Below, piece after piece: positions 43,768 to 55,600 of a stretch of 64,000 nucleotides of DNA. A program made the position numbers and the translations under genes. Below the pieces are notes generated by a model. That model searched no databases, was not told the origin of the DNA, and was given only the letters and a program-made list of their open reading frames with translations. This DNA is from Chytriomyces cf. hyalinus JEL632 (taxonomy: Eukaryota > Chytridiomycota > Chytridiomycetes > Chytridiales > Chytriomycetaceae): assembly GCA_025435555.1 (NCBI GenBank), contig JAIWWG010000049.1:1-64000 (forward strand). Reading direction: 5' to 3'. Numbering within the stretch: the stretch's first letter is position 1; each line of letters starts with the position of its first letter.

Positions 43768-46700
43768 ATGGAGTTGGCGGTCGAGATCCCACTTTATGTT
43801 ACCAACAAAAAGAGCGTCGAGCGGGCCATCGAGCTCGCATTTGCAGAGAGCGACGACTTGCGCGACACGCGCTTCAAGCTGTTCAAGCGGAAGAACGAGA
43901 CGAACGGGTTCCTGGTACTGTATCCTTGAATGTCAGGTCCCATGTCTCACGATCTAACCGCCCCCTTGTATGCAAAAATAGACAGTGCCCAATGAACAGG
44001 CGGGCATCTTCATCATCATGGCCGGGAAATGGGGTCGCATCCTCGTTGGACTGACTGAAATCAAGCCAGTGAGTTATGACTCATATCCCTTATCTTTTTG
44101 TCTCCTCTCTGCATAACCGCTTGTTAATGCATTTGAACTCCAGCGGAAATCGGGCCGGCGTCCTGATCTGAATGTGATCAAGTCTCTCCTTCACAGCCAG
44201 CCCAGTTACAAAACTATTTCAAAGAAGGACGGTGGCGGGCAGAAGGATATCGAACAGCTTCTGGGAGAGCAGGTGCGATGTCCGAAGAAGTTTGGAAATA
44301 TTATCATGGCATTGACGTGTTTTCCTTTTTTTTTCTCTTGCCCGAAACCGAAAGCTTGACTATGCGTGGGATGATTCCGATGGCGCTTCGCAGTCCTCGT
44401 ACATATCAAATTGGTCCACGAATATGCCTGAAGCACCCGGGCAGGACCTTCTTGACGAAACCGAAGTGTCACTTCCTGTGCGCGAGATTTGGTTTGGCGT
44501 TTGGGTCGATAACGAAGCCACACAGCATTTACCTGTACCTCAACAACGAGTGACGCGACACTCGACTCTATTACCCGCGTCGCACAACTCTGGGTTCAAT
44601 GCGTTTGATCTTTTGACTCCTCAAGAGCGTGGGAAACCAACCTTTTCACCCGAATGGAAGGCCTCGCAAATTGTCGGCACAAACTCGTTTGATCATCCGT
44701 ATTTTGAGATTGACGGGCACTTGTTCAAGTTGAAGTTGTCGGCGGAAATGCAGATTCAGTTTTTCGAATATGTAAAATTGACTTTCATTTGCACTGGATC
44801 CATGCGCGCGTTCTCTGACCTATTTCTATTAATGTAGGATATCAAATCTGTCGTTTTGCATCATAAGACAGACGAATGCAATGTTTTTATTACTTTGGCG
44901 CACCCGCCCATCATTGCAGACACGTCGCAAACACTGTCTCTGTCATACGCAGATGTGAAAAAAGCCACATTCTCACGTTTGTACCAGGTAATTGCAAGTT
45001 GTACTTTGGTTCTGTGGGATCATTTGAACTCAATATTTTTCATTAACCCAAACACTGCAGGTCAACCCCAAACACTCCTTCTTTGTCTTCAACTGCCTTG
45101 TCTGTCGCATTTCATTTAACCCATCCAGAATAGACCAAGTCGCAAGCATCTTTTCCCGCGTCTCTCCTTCTGCTCAAAGTCCTGTCGTCATTGCCCCAGG
45201 CACGTCTGGCGTCTACGCCCGCAAACACCAAGAATCTCTCAAAAAAATGCTGACAAACCTACCTATCCGGATTGCGTACCAACTATCGATCCTTCTCACG
45301 TGGAACGTCATGTTTCCGACGGAATTGGTCGAGTTTGTGAAAAGATGCGTGGTTCCAATGTTGGCGACGCGTTCGGAGCAGGAAATTGCTCAGATTCTGA
45401 ATACTCTTGCGCGTTCAGATCCGTGGGAACCGTTCAAAGGAGAGCGGCGGCCTGATTTCTGTAAACGGTTTGAAACGATCGTGGCAAAGTTCCAGTTTGT
45501 TCCTGATGACTATGACAAGGGAAAGTATAACACAACGTACCGGTTGTATGTCACGCCGACTGGCATGTACATTGATGGGCCCTTCTTGGAAACAAGCAAC
45601 CGTGTCATTCGGCAGTATAAAGAGTATTCGGCGCATTTCTTGCACGTTACGTTTGTGGATGAGGATGGAGCCATGTTTAGTCGCAGCAATTTATCGGAAA
45701 TCCCACATGACATCATTTACGAGGAGCGGTTTTGCACAATGTTGAAGGAAGGAATTCGTGTAGCTGGGCGGTTGTTTAAATTCTTGGCGTTCAGCAACAG
45801 TTCTTTGAAAGAAGGCCGCGTCCTTTTTTTCCATGAACCCAGTGATGGCAGTGGCGTCACGGTGGAGAGTATGCGTGCGTGGATGGGAGATTTTTCGAAA
45901 ATCAAGTTGCCAGCTCGGTATGCGGCCAGAATGGGGCAAGCATTCACAAGCACGGCGTCGACTGTCAAAGTTCTTCCAAGCGAAGTCAATATGTACTTTC
46001 CCGACGTTGAGCGAAACAATTACAACTTTAGTGATGGTATTGGAACCGTGAGTGAGGAAATTGCGGGTGAAATGTGGGACATGTTGAAGAACCAGGATAA
46101 ACGGCTTGCAGCGAAGCTTGCTTCTGGGTTTTCGGATATCGTGGATGCAGTGCCAAGTGCGTTTCAGATTCGATTTGGAGGTGCGAAAGGCATGGTGTCT
46201 GTGGATCCTAGGTTGCCAGGACGGAAAATGAATATTCGGCGGAGTATGATCAAGTTTGAGACCAAAAATTCGAGCGTGATTGAGGTGGCAGATTACAGTT
46301 CTGTCGCGCGGGATGCGTACTTCAACCGGCAGATTATTCTGATCTTGGAAGATTTGGGAGTCCCAAAGCAAGTCTTTTTGGAACTTCAAAGAAACGCTGT
46401 GAGAGAGCTTGCGAGCATGTGGGGCGACAAGACCAAATTGATTGAGCTTGCGGGAAAAGATGGCGCGTTTGGAAATTATGCGCGGCTTTGGGAAAATGTC
46501 CAACTTTCGGAGTGGTTGACGAATGAGTTTGTGCGAGCTTCTTTTGAACACATTCGCGCGTACCTTTTGAAGGAAATTAAGTACCGCGCGCGCTTCAAGG
46601 TTCCAGGAGGATGGCACATGTTTGGAGTGTTGGATGAAACAGGGACTCTGAAGGAGGGGCAGGTCTTTGTCCAGATCCGGTCTCCTCAAGAAACAAAGGT

Positions 46701-47742
46701 CCTGACTGGCCCACATATTATTTACCGAAGCCCTGTGATTCACCCTGGAGATGTGCAGCCTGTTGTTGCCGTGGATATTCCACAACTCCGCCATTTGCAC
46801 AATGTGATTGTGTTTTCGCAACATGGAAAGCGAGACTTGCCGTCACAACTTGGAGGAGGTGATTTGGACGGAGACATGTTTTCCATCATTCAAAACCGCA
46901 CAATCTTCCCAAAAAGAAGCGAATTCCGCGTTGCAGCAGACTACGCCGTCACGAAACCGGATGCAATGGACCATCCAGTGACTATGGACGACATTTCCGA
47001 ATTCATCATCTTTTTCATGGTAAACGACCGTGTTGGAATGATTGCGAGACGGCACTTGGCTCTTGCGGATCAACGGGACGGTGGATCCACGCATCCGGAC
47101 TGTCTTGTGTATTCGGAGCTGCATAACCAAGCTGTTGATTTTGCGAAATCGGGGAAACCTGCTTCTATGGCGCATGCACCGAAACCAAGGGGGCGTCCTG
47201 ATTTCATGTATAGGCCGAATGATCCTATCAAGGAAGGGTTTTATAAAAGTTCGCGCGCGATGGGGTTGATGTATCGGGATGAGGAGTTGAATTCAATGAT
47301 TGATCGGACGTATAGTGAAGGGCAGAAGGAAAGAATGCTGTCTGACGCGGACCCACTATGGCGGCGAATGAAAACCCGTACGGGTGATTGGGAATCGTAC
47401 GTAGAGGATGCGATAAAGTACCAGTTCACGTTCGAAAACGAGATGGAACGAATTGCCAACTACACGCGGCCCAAGTTGACTGAGCTTGAGTTGTGGACCG
47501 GGTACGTCTTGCTTGAAAATCGGAAAACATTCCGCGAGCTGTTTAACTTGGAGGAGTGGGTGCGGGAGCAGTTTTCTGTACTTTTGATCAAGACGGAGGC
47601 GCTGATGAAGAAAGGAAAGAGTGAAAAGGAGGTGTTGGGGCAAGCGGTTGCAAACTACTACATTTCGAACATTGTCAAGAAGTCGGAAAAGTTTGGGTGC
47701 GTGTTTGGGTTGCTGTTATTGCATCATATTGCTGACGAGTGA
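43768..47742 (+). CDS. RNA-dependent RNA polymerase (QDE-1/Rdp1 type)
   Basis: A multi-exon gene, with its largest exon at about 45064-47742. The N-terminal part is divergent. The conserved RdRP core contains NFSDGIGTVSEEIAGEMW, AFQIRFGGAKGMVSVDP, VLDETGTLKEGQVFVQI, VIHPGDVQPVVAVD and the catalytic DLDGD motif (46861-46875) in QLGGGDLDGDMF. The aspartates bind the metals of the double-psi beta-barrel polymerase. In fungi this enzyme makes double-stranded RNA from aberrant transcripts for Dicer, so an RNAi pathway is implied. No Dicer or Argonaute is in the window. The core is complete, without lesions. Confidence 0.93.
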
Positions 47743-47874
47743 TACATGTGCTCTGTCTCTTTGCGTTGTTGCGTTTGCTGTAAAGTGTGCATGTACTAAA
47801 AAGTTGAGATGAGAAGTATACGCGACTTTTGTTTATTTAAATTCGCGTGCCATCAATCCAACTGACAGAACAGC

Positions 47875-48513
47875 TCAAGATTTCGCCGAGTATCCGAGCC
47901 CGAGTTCAGGGTATTGCGCCGGACTGTGTTCCGTGACGGGAGGCTGGAGCGTTTCAACGTTGAGCGGCGCTGAAGGACCCATGAAAGCGACCCTGTCTGT
48001 GTGGTCGAGCAGCTGGTGGCGGCTGAGTGGGTGGATCATGAGAGAGACTGTAGATGGACGCATCTGCGCAACCCAGCCGTAGAACTGGAAAGTATTTGGT
48101 GTGAGGTTGGTGAGTATGGGCCAGATGAAGAATGAGAGAAGTACGGACCTTTCCAAAGTATTCAATGGGCACCCAGACTTCGCAGCTGGACATGGGGTGT
48201 GGCTGTGTGTATGCGGTTGTGGGTGGAGTGGGAGTAGGGTTAGAAAGCAAGAGAGTTGCCGGCAATGTCCAGACACATACCCCGACTGGAGTTGGGTTCA
48301 CGCGCAAGGGCTTGGCGACAAAATAACCCTCTGCATTCTTCTTCTCAATCAAGTCGAGGAGTGTCTCGGCGTCGGTCAGCGCGCGTCTCGATGTCGAGAG
48401 CCAGTACAGATGGACATGGAACTGTGGATGCTGCGTCAGAGCCGTCTTGCAGATGCAAGTGTTACTGTGCTGTTCACCTCTTTGATTTCCTCGACTTCGG
48501 TGATGGTGCCCAT
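47875..48513 (-). CDS. DOPA-4,5-dioxygenase family protein
   Basis: Four exons. MGTITEVEEIKE is joined to HPQFHVHLYWLSTSRRALTD, then RVNPTPVG joined to PHPMSSCEVWVPIEYFGK, then FYGWVAQMR, VSLMIHPLSRHQLLDHTDRV and AFMGPSAPLNV. The HxHxY motif and the second His pair in HPL..DHTD match the metal-binding pattern of the DOPA dioxygenase family. Family members cleave catechols such as L-DOPA next to the ring hydroxyls; many fungal relatives have unknown substrates. Length (about 165 residues) is normal. Confidence 0.8.
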
Positions 48514-48618
48514 TCGTTCGTTTCAGCGGTGAATTTAGATTGGACGGAAGGAGCCAGCCAATCAGATTGGTGCTTAACCGTTTTTTAAAATCGTTTTATT
48601 CTCCGTTTCCTCAGATAT

Positions 48619-49741
48619 TCACGCCCTCAGGATGTCGAATGCGCCGTCCCTGTCCCCGTCAAATCGCCGAGGAAGGGAAGTTGCCAACCCCGGGCTCACT
48701 GCGACATGTGAAATTGGCCGCGAACCCGCACACGGAACGGCAAAGTCATCCACTGGCATACTAAGCGCAGAGATTTTCGAAGTCTGCACCAAACTATGAG
48801 ACATGGTGACGACAGCATTGAGCTTCACGGCCGACGGTTCCAATGTAGAGCAAATATGAACGGCCATCAGTAGCGTGTTTTCCGAGACAAAAAAGACATT
48901 CCAAGTTGTCAGGATCGTTGGATTCTCGCTCGTGAGAACGCATACAATGTGTATAACTTTTGCCAGCATGCTCAACACAAGAATGAAGCCGCGGTGGCGC
49001 ATGACTTTAATCAGCCGTAGCTTCGCGGCGACCCACGGCTGCAAGTAGCCTGCGTTTGTGTTGGGCCGGGATTGTGCGTGTCGAGTCACGACAGAGTCTT
49101 TTTGTACATCCTTGTGTTGGTTGCTTGGCGCCAGACCGTCCAGCTCGCGTGCGCCGAGAAAAAGCGGGTACAAGAATAAAACAGCCACAACCAATGAAAA
49201 TGCAACCTCGCTCACTTTATCTAGCATGAATAGTTTCGGGTCCAGAGTTAGCTGGCAGACCCCGTTTGGATCCATTTTCGCTTCGTAGCAGTAGAGAATG
49301 TAGCAGGCTTCGCTACATTGAAAGAGAAACCCGGCAATGATGATGTACGGTGTTCCCGGGACTGACGCTGATATTCCAGCAGTGACTGTGTGCGTCAAAT
49401 CGGCTTGGAACACCCAGAACGCCATGTTATTGAGCAGCACGAACGTGTTGATAAGTTTGACGCGTAGATAGCAGTTTGTGGTGAGCAAGTAGTCGGCGAG
49501 GAATGTTCCGATTGCGATTGCGAGAAGGAATATGTATATCAGTGATGCTGCGATGGCTGTTTTTGCCGGGATTGAGCGGTGAAAGAAGGCGAGCATGATT
49601 CCAGCGGAACAGCACTAATGTGAACAAGTTTCTCAGTCAGTGACTGTGGCTTCGTTGGATGGGGAGAGTGCAAACCGCGCCGGCGTCGAAGCCGCGGATG
49701 TATTCATTCAACAGGTTTGCTTTGGAGAACGCGTCTGGCAT
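48619..49741 (-). CDS. Seven-TM membrane protein of unknown family
   Basis: Two exons (49741-49676 and 49614-48619) give 353 residues. About seven hydrophobic segments: AIAASLIYIFLLAIAIGTFL, FVLLNNMAFWVFQ, YIIIAGFLFQCSEACYILYC, VAFSLVVAVLFLYPLFLG, GFILVLSMLAKVIHIVCVL and a C-terminal pair. The tail is cytosolic and Ser/Arg-rich. The architecture resembles the interrupted 7TM gene at 14557-15447, and both start with a short exon. It does not carry class A GPCR motifs. Receptor function is possible but unsupported. Confidence 0.6.
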
Positions 49742-50027
49742 TCGGGAAAGAAGGCAGAAACGTTCAAGATTTACGGTTGATCATTGGCAAACCGACAACG
49801 TTATTATTCAGCATATTCTTGACGGAAAAAAAAAGTCGCAGTGTTTCGGGCCCTCCTGCAGTTGACGTGGTAGCATTTATGTCAATTTATTAAATCTGTC
49901 TGCTGTGCCACTTCTGCTCTTCATCGGTAACCGAGAATGCGCACTTGTTCAAAACACCGCATGTAAATTATTCAACTGCCCTCATTAAATATATAATTCG
50001 AACACCGCAGCGCGCAAGAAGACTACT

Positions 50028-50780
50028 TCAAGATGCCTGCTTCGCAACCCAGTCCTTTTTGGGATCCGTCTTTCCGAATCCTTCCGAATAATTCCCCTTC
50101 AACGCAAACAGCTGCCTAAAATGCGGCTTACAATAAAACTCGCCCTCAAGACACGCCACATTTCCCAGCTTCAAAGTCGAGCTGCAGTGTTTACACTTTA
50201 AGCAACTCTTGTGAAACACTTTATCGTCGTATGTCAGTTCTTCCATGGCGTATACCGTCTTGTTACATTTTTCGCATTTGGTTTGGGCGCTCACGATTGC
50301 GGGGCGGACGAGATCCGATGGGGGGACGTATACGGGCGACATGGGGTTCTTGACGAGGACGGCGTCACGCAGGTTTTCAATGGCTTCGTTGATTTTGGGT
50401 CCAAGAGATTCCGTGGACGCATGTGCCGATGGAAGCGAGTCTTCAAATTTGTCACGTAACGCGCTTTCTCGGTGAGAAGCTGCTGACGAGCGACGGGAAA
50501 GCATTTCAGGTGTCACTTCGTCGGTACTGGTTGGGTGGGATGGTCTTTGATGAGTTGTTGTGTGGGTTGTGGTGGCTGTGTGGGATGGGCGGCGTGGAGA
50601 CGGGCCTTGGAGTGTGGAGGGTTTGGGGCTTGGTAGTGCTTTGGCTTCGTAGGCGGAGATTTTGGAGAGGAGGGATGGACTGAGTTGTTTACGTGGAGCA
50701 TTTCCTGGAGTTGTCGCTGCGTCGAGGGTAGCTGATGAGATGAGTCCGTTGGTGGCAGTGACCGGCTTCAGATCGCGCAT
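50028..50780 (-). CDS. Single-LIM-domain protein
   Basis: A single exon of 250 residues. The first 165 are Ser/Thr/Pro/His-rich. The C-terminal LIM domain has the exact ligand spacing C-x2-C-x17-H-x2-C-x2-C-x2-C-x17-C-x2-H (starting at TKCEKC and ending at YCKPHF), followed by a short tail (FALKGNYSEGFGK). That tail resembles the post-LIM segment of animal actin-binding LIM proteins such as EPLIN/LIMA1. A cytoskeletal adaptor role is plausible. Confidence 0.85.
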   Translation of the reverse strand: MRDLKPVTATNGLISSATLDAATTPGNAPRKQLSPSLLSKISAYEAKALPSPKPSTLQGPSPRRPSHTATTTHTTTHQRPSHPTSTDEVTPEMLSRRSSAASHRESALRDKFEDSLPSAHASTESLGPKINEAIENLRDAVLVKNPMSPVYVPPSDLVRPAIVSAQTKCEKCNKTVYAMEELTYDDKVFHKSCLKCKHCSSTLKLGNVACLEGEFYCKPHFRQLFALKGNYSEGFGKTDPKKDWVAKQAS

Positions 50781-50913
50781 TTGTTTTTTTTTGAAAGAGT
50801 TCTAATTTTGGACAACGACCAAAAGTCAGTAGAACCGTTTAAAACCAGTTGAAATACAAATTGAAAAAATGAATTATCGTAGCGCATGAGTTTAATGGTA
50901 AAATAAACTTTAT

Positions 50914-53128
50914 TTATTCCTCCTCGGGATAATTCTGAAGCGCGTACCAGTGACTTGAGTAAAACGAGTCCAACCAATGTATCGTCATGTCGAGCTCCTG
51001 TTTACCATTTTTATAATCCAGCGCTGCATAGTACAGACTGCGGCTTTTGCATATCTTTTGGATGGGACCCTCAACCATGAAATTCAAGATGGAAAAGTAA
51101 GTGTGGCCGCGACACCAACTGTACAACTTTGAAACCTTATCAAACGATGGTAAGTCAACTGGGAATTCAACCAACGCGCTTAGAATCCCAAAGCACTCAG
51201 TCAAAGAAGGATATTCATCTTGAAACGCGCTTGACAACGTCTCAGTGGAGAGAACGTGATTGAGAATCGCAGTCCAAGTTTCCACTGTGCGATATTTCGC
51301 AGCATCTGCAAATAGTTCCATGATTTGATTTGGTTGAAGCAGATCCGAGCCTTTGCGCAACAGCAATGCGGTTTGAATAGCCTCGTTCGAATGCACGGCC
51401 TCACACAAGGTTTGATAATGGAGCAGGGAGTGCAGCGCATCTTCCAACGACATTTCGGGATCCAAGTCGAATAGTTCAATCAACACGTGTAACTGATGGA
51501 ATGCATGTGATTCGAGTCCAGGGACAAAAAGCAGCATCCTTATGACGCCCTTATTCCCATTCTCGAACGCCGTGTCAGCCAGTCGCCAAACAAAGTCGGT
51601 TGCAAAAAACCGAGGGTCAGTTCGGAGTAGCTTTGCAAAAGGGGATGCTGTAAACTCTGTCCCAGAATCAAGAAATGATTCCATTTCATCCTCCGCGTCA
51701 AACGGGTTAAATCGGATATCCGCGCCAAGCATGTACAAAATGTTGATGGTCCTGGGCTTGCATTCTTCAAGCACATTGTGAATGACTGAGTACAGTTCCA
51801 TGTTTTCTTGGTTCACGTCTATCCCTGAATCTTGAATTGCGAGAATGTGTTGCACCACCTTGAATGAACCGTTGGCGCAGGCTTTTATCAGCAGAGTGTT
51901 CCAGAATTCAGCGTCAGTTGCAAGTTTGACTTGATCACAGGACATAAACGCGCGGATGGCCTTAATATTGTCCATTGCGCAGAATTCTAGAATCGCTTTC
52001 TCCTGAAAGTTAAGGTCCATCTGCGTGTTGGTGAGAAGCTCGTAATAAACATCCAAGTACTCTTTTGCAACTGCCGCCTCCAGCAGGAAGCAATTTTTCA
52101 ACGAATATGGCGAAATACGCGAGTCTTGAAGGAGGCTCTTGAGTGCGCGTGGTTGGTTACAGTACACAGCAAACTTGATCGAAAGGTGTTCGACGCTGGC
52201 AAGGTCGAAAGCCGACATTGCGAGATGCTCTGCCATGCATTCCATGTCTCCTTGAACAATGGCCTTTAAAAACGATCCATAGGGTACGCGCCTATCGGAA
52301 AGAAGAGCATTTGTGAAGTTCACGAGTTCCTCTGTGACTGTTGATCTGTGCAAGTGGCCCGTGAGCAGGAAGTCGCCATTGACGGACAGGTCTATGCGAC
52401 TATCGCGCAGTAAATTGACCGTCATGTCAGCATCCAGACGTTGTCGAGCTTCTGCAAACAGGCCATAGTTGTTTTGAGAAACGTCAAAGCCGCGATCCGC
52501 ATAAATCCTGACAAACTCTGTCCAGCCTCGTTTAACTGCGCCTAGCATTGCGATCCACGAAACTTGAACGTTTTGATGGTCTTTGAGGATGGAAATCGCG
52601 GCATTGCGTGAGTTGCGCATGCACCGCATGCAGTCTAGCAGTCGGGAAAGTCCGTCTTTCGAGAGAGATTTCGACAGAATCGCAGCAATGGTGTTGAACG
52701 CGTTTTCGGTCATGAAGTAGCCGTTGAAGGGTCCCCACGGATAGGTTAGCTGGTTCGTGTTGATTTTATTCTCAAGAAGATGCTGGAAGATGCTTGTCAG
52801 GTATGTTAGAGGCAGTTTCCTTAGAACAGGTGTTGTTCTTGTTTTGAATGCAGTAAAGCCGCCTGGGTCTGCGTGGATGTTTGTTGTGACATGCGTGCGT
52901 GCAAAGTGCATGTTTTCGACAAGAATGCGGGCAAATCCGCGAAAAGACAGAGCCGCATTTTGAAGATGAGAGTCGATCGGAAGGTGGAGCAAAATGAGAG
53001 TGAGCACTTCGCACGGGAGAGACGACAGAGAGACCCTGCGGTGGTGGTGGTGGTGGGCGGCTGATGAGGCAAGTTGTTGCGTTGCTTTTCGAGAAGGAAA
53101 CAGACTGACCTCGTCTTGCTGTTCCCAT
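50914..53128 (-). CDS. F-box protein with ankyrin-like repeats
   Basis: A long frame that continues open to 53241. Near the N-terminus SLSSLPCEVLTLILLHLP is a typical F-box; the remaining 650 residues are degenerate ankyrin-like helices (SWIAMLGAVKRGWTEFVRIY, LLIKACANGSFKVVQHILA). F-box proteins recruit substrates to SCF ubiquitin ligases. The start is uncertain. The long frame has no ATG before the F-box, only a TTG at 53241, six bases from the transposon end. A model starting at ATG 53128 with a 49-nt intron (donor GTCAGT, acceptor CATCAG) joins in frame to the F-box and is preferred here. The native 5' end may have been cut off by the insertion. Confidence 0.7.
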
Positions 53129-53247
53129 TGAAGGTCCTGGAGTATTCTGTTTGCATCGGCGCTGACATGGGCCGCTGTGTCAATTCTGCTGTTTTTTAAG
53201 TGTCGTTGAAATTTAGCCGAATTTACAGTCTCAAATTTCAAGTACTA

Positions 53248-53471
53248 TTGTGCGTCCAGCGCCAAATTGGAGAAAGGGCAAAATATTGTGCGTCCAGCGC
53301 CAAATTGGAGAAAGGGCAAAATAAATATCCCAGCCATTAAATTTCCCAGCCGCACTCCCTCGCGTCGTAACCCAACCGCATCACGTAGCAGTCGCCCGCA
53401 ACCAATACCAGTAAGATCGCTATTTTTTTCTGCACCTGCAGTGACCAATTGAAGGCAATTGAAGGTGTTTC
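53248..53471 (+). repeat. Left terminal inverted repeat with duplicated end
   Basis: The TIR proper is 53286-53471. The first 38 bp, beginning TTGTGCGTCCAGCGCC, occur twice in tandem, separated by TA. The repeat probably carries the promoter of the transposase, which starts 20 bp inside. Confidence 0.92.
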
Positions 53472-53490
53472 CAGGCGCAGTCTTCACTGA

Positions 53491-54551
53491 ATGGACATTC
53501 TGCGCACAGTGCGTCACCAACAGGGCTCCCCTGAAGTCCGGTACCATTGCCTGTATATGTACTACTACCAGGGGTTCACAAACAGGGCAAAACTTGCCCG
53601 TATGTTTGGGAAGGTTGGGTCAACAATAACGCACTGGATTCAGCAGTACGAAAAGGGGGATGGAACTGACCGGGCACAAAGGGAAACAGTCTACAAGAAG
53701 CATGGTCCGGAACGGCGCCAGTGGCTAGTCGATCTGTATCGCAAGAGACCGGTTCTCCTTCTCAAAGAAGCAAAGGATCTCTACGCATTACAGTTTCCTG
53801 GTTCCACCGTATCAACATCAACGATCTCGTATATTCTCAAAGAGGCTGGTCTCACGTGGAAAGTCCTTGAGCGTCGAGCAATCCAAATTAGCCAAGCTGA
53901 CATTGTTCGATTCACTGAAGAGTTGATGGCTCTCCCTTGGATTCTCGAAAATCTTGTCTTCCTTGACGAAGTTTCGTTTGACAATCGGGACATGCTTACT
54001 ACACGTGGATATGGAATACGGGGAGAGAAGCTGATCTACCGCGGTGAATTTACTCGTAAGCCTCGCGTCTCTCTCCTCTGCTTCATTGGAATTGGTGGCT
54101 TGCTCGAAACATACCCAACAGACGGCACTTTTGATCGCACAAAGTTTACTGCATGCTGTCGTGATTTTGCATTGAGTCAGAGTGTTCGGCAGTACCCTGG
54201 GCAGCATTCAGTCTGGATTCTGGACGGGGCTCGGATTCATTGCGACAAAAACATTGTGTACTATGATCACTTGGCATTTATCCAATTTTTTTGCCAGCTT
54301 ACTGTCCATTTTTCAATCCGATTGAGCTTGTTTTTGGCATGATCAAAGGAGAGCTGAAGAAGGAGTACAAGGAGAACGACCGACGTGATTTGCTGACTGT
54401 TGTTGCTTTGGTGTTGCTGGAAATTGGCAAACGTGACTTTGCAAAACTCTTTGGGAAGTGTGGTTATGGTCCGCGTGGATTCCTTCCCAGTGTAGCCTTT
54501 AAAATGGACCTTGCTGAAATGCCTGGTTTTGAAATGCCTGGTTCTGAATAG
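53491..54551 (+). pseudogene. IS630/Tc1-type DDE transposase with frameshift
   Basis: The N-terminal part has a helix-turn-helix (KLARMFGKVGSTITHWIQQY) and a second HTH-like part with KKHGPERRQWLVDLY. The DDE core follows: VFLDEVSFDNRD (first Asp), WILDGARIHCD (second Asp), then PAYCPFFNPIE (final Glu), with about 33 residues between the second Asp and the Glu. At a run of seven T (about 54285-54292) the frame must slip by one base for the chain to continue, so the gene as written breaks between the second and third catalytic residues. This may be an inactivating indel, a homopolymer error, or programmed slippage. The remainder ends at 54551. Confidence 0.82.
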
Positions 54552-54609
54552 TGTGTATGTACTTCAGGTTTATTTGTAACGACAACAAAGCAATAAAGTC
54601 CGGTCCAAG

Positions 54610-55596
54610 TTAAGCGTGGTCGACATCTTCCTGCAATCCCACTCTTGCCAGCAAGTCCAAACTGTTCCCCACCTCTCGCGGCTGCAGCGACACGCTGAAG
54701 TCCATCAAAACGCTTCGACAAATCTTTAACTCATGAAGCATACCTTTAGCTTCAGCTTCCGCAAACTCCAAAGAACGCTTTGACCGTTGCAAGCACTCAA
54801 GTGTGCGTTCAAAGCCTAAAATTGCCGTTTCGTTCTGTCGGATTGCGACCTCATTGGATTGAATTATCATTCGGTTATGGACAGCTTCGTCAGTAGCTGG
54901 CAAATCAAAATGCCGAATCAGGATTGTCGGAGGAGGTTCTTCAATGAGTCTCTCTTGTATGTGGACTGGCTGTGTTGTGATCCAGTTTGCCCAAAGATGG
55001 TAACTGATGTGCTTTCCTGGGAATTCTGCTGAGTGCAGCGCCTTGAGCCTTTCGATCAGATTTTGTACCACTGCGCTTTGTACTGCTCCGGATCGGTCTG
55101 TTTTTTCTGGCGAGAGCATCGTCTTTTTCGCTTTTAGAAACACTGCACTTTTGTCCATCGCATTGCCATACTTTTGGACATACAGTACGATTGTTTCGGT
55201 GTTCCATTTCGCCAGTAATACCTCATCAACTTCCGCCAATTTGAGTGACTTCTTGGCGTTCTTGGTTGACCTGACAAGAAGGAATGGCGCCATTATGTCG
55301 GGAGACGCGCCTGCTGGTAACTCAGGAGCATATGTCATAGGAGCATCGGCAGCATCAGGGACAACAACTTCGCGAATCACGTGTGACCTTGCCATTAAAC
55401 AGACAGCTTCTTTGAATTCGTCAACACTTGCAGAATTGATTTCGACAGGTTGCCGTGGTGTCGCTTGCTGACCAATGAAATCCCGCACAGCCATTGCAAC
55501 GCTGGTTTTAAACGGCCCAACAGGCGCATTGGGGGGTTGCTGCTGAGAATTCGCAGCGCGATCAGTTCTTGGTTGGAGAACAGTGGATTCGGCCAT
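54610..55596 (-). CDS. Unknown second ORF of the transposon
   Basis: A single exon of 328 residues within the element, starting five bases inside the right TIR; an in-frame Met also lies within the TIR at 55623. The N-terminus is Gln/Pro-rich. The middle has FLLVRSTKNAKKSLKLAEVD, LVRSTK-like basic patches and EFPGKHISYHLWANWIT. The C-terminal third is helical and coiled-coil-like (VHNRMIIQSNEVAIRQNETA). No transposase or other domain recognised. It may be an accessory DNA-binding or regulatory protein of the element, or captured host sequence. The intact reading frame argues for recent selection or youth. Confidence 0.65.
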   Translation of the reverse strand: MAESTVLQPRTDRAANSQQQPPNAPVGPFKTSVAMAVRDFIGQQATPRQPVEINSASVDEFKEAVCLMARSHVIREVVVPDAADAPMTYAPELPAGASPDIMAPFLLVRSTKNAKKSLKLAEVDEVLLAKWNTETIVLYVQKYGNAMDKSAVFLKAKKTMLSPEKTDRSGAVQSAVVQNLIERLKALHSAEFPGKHISYHLWANWITTQPVHIQERLIEEPPPTILIRHFDLPATDEAVHNRMIIQSNEVAIRQNETAILGFERTLECLQRSKRSLEFAEAEAKGMLHELKICRSVLMDFSVSLQPREVGNSLDLLARVGLQEDVDHA

Positions 55597-55600
55597 GGCA

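Noticed and set aside
45691-46824. 377-codon minus-strand open frame
   Set aside because: Antisense to the conserved core exon of the RdRP; basic, His/Arg-rich composition without any domain.
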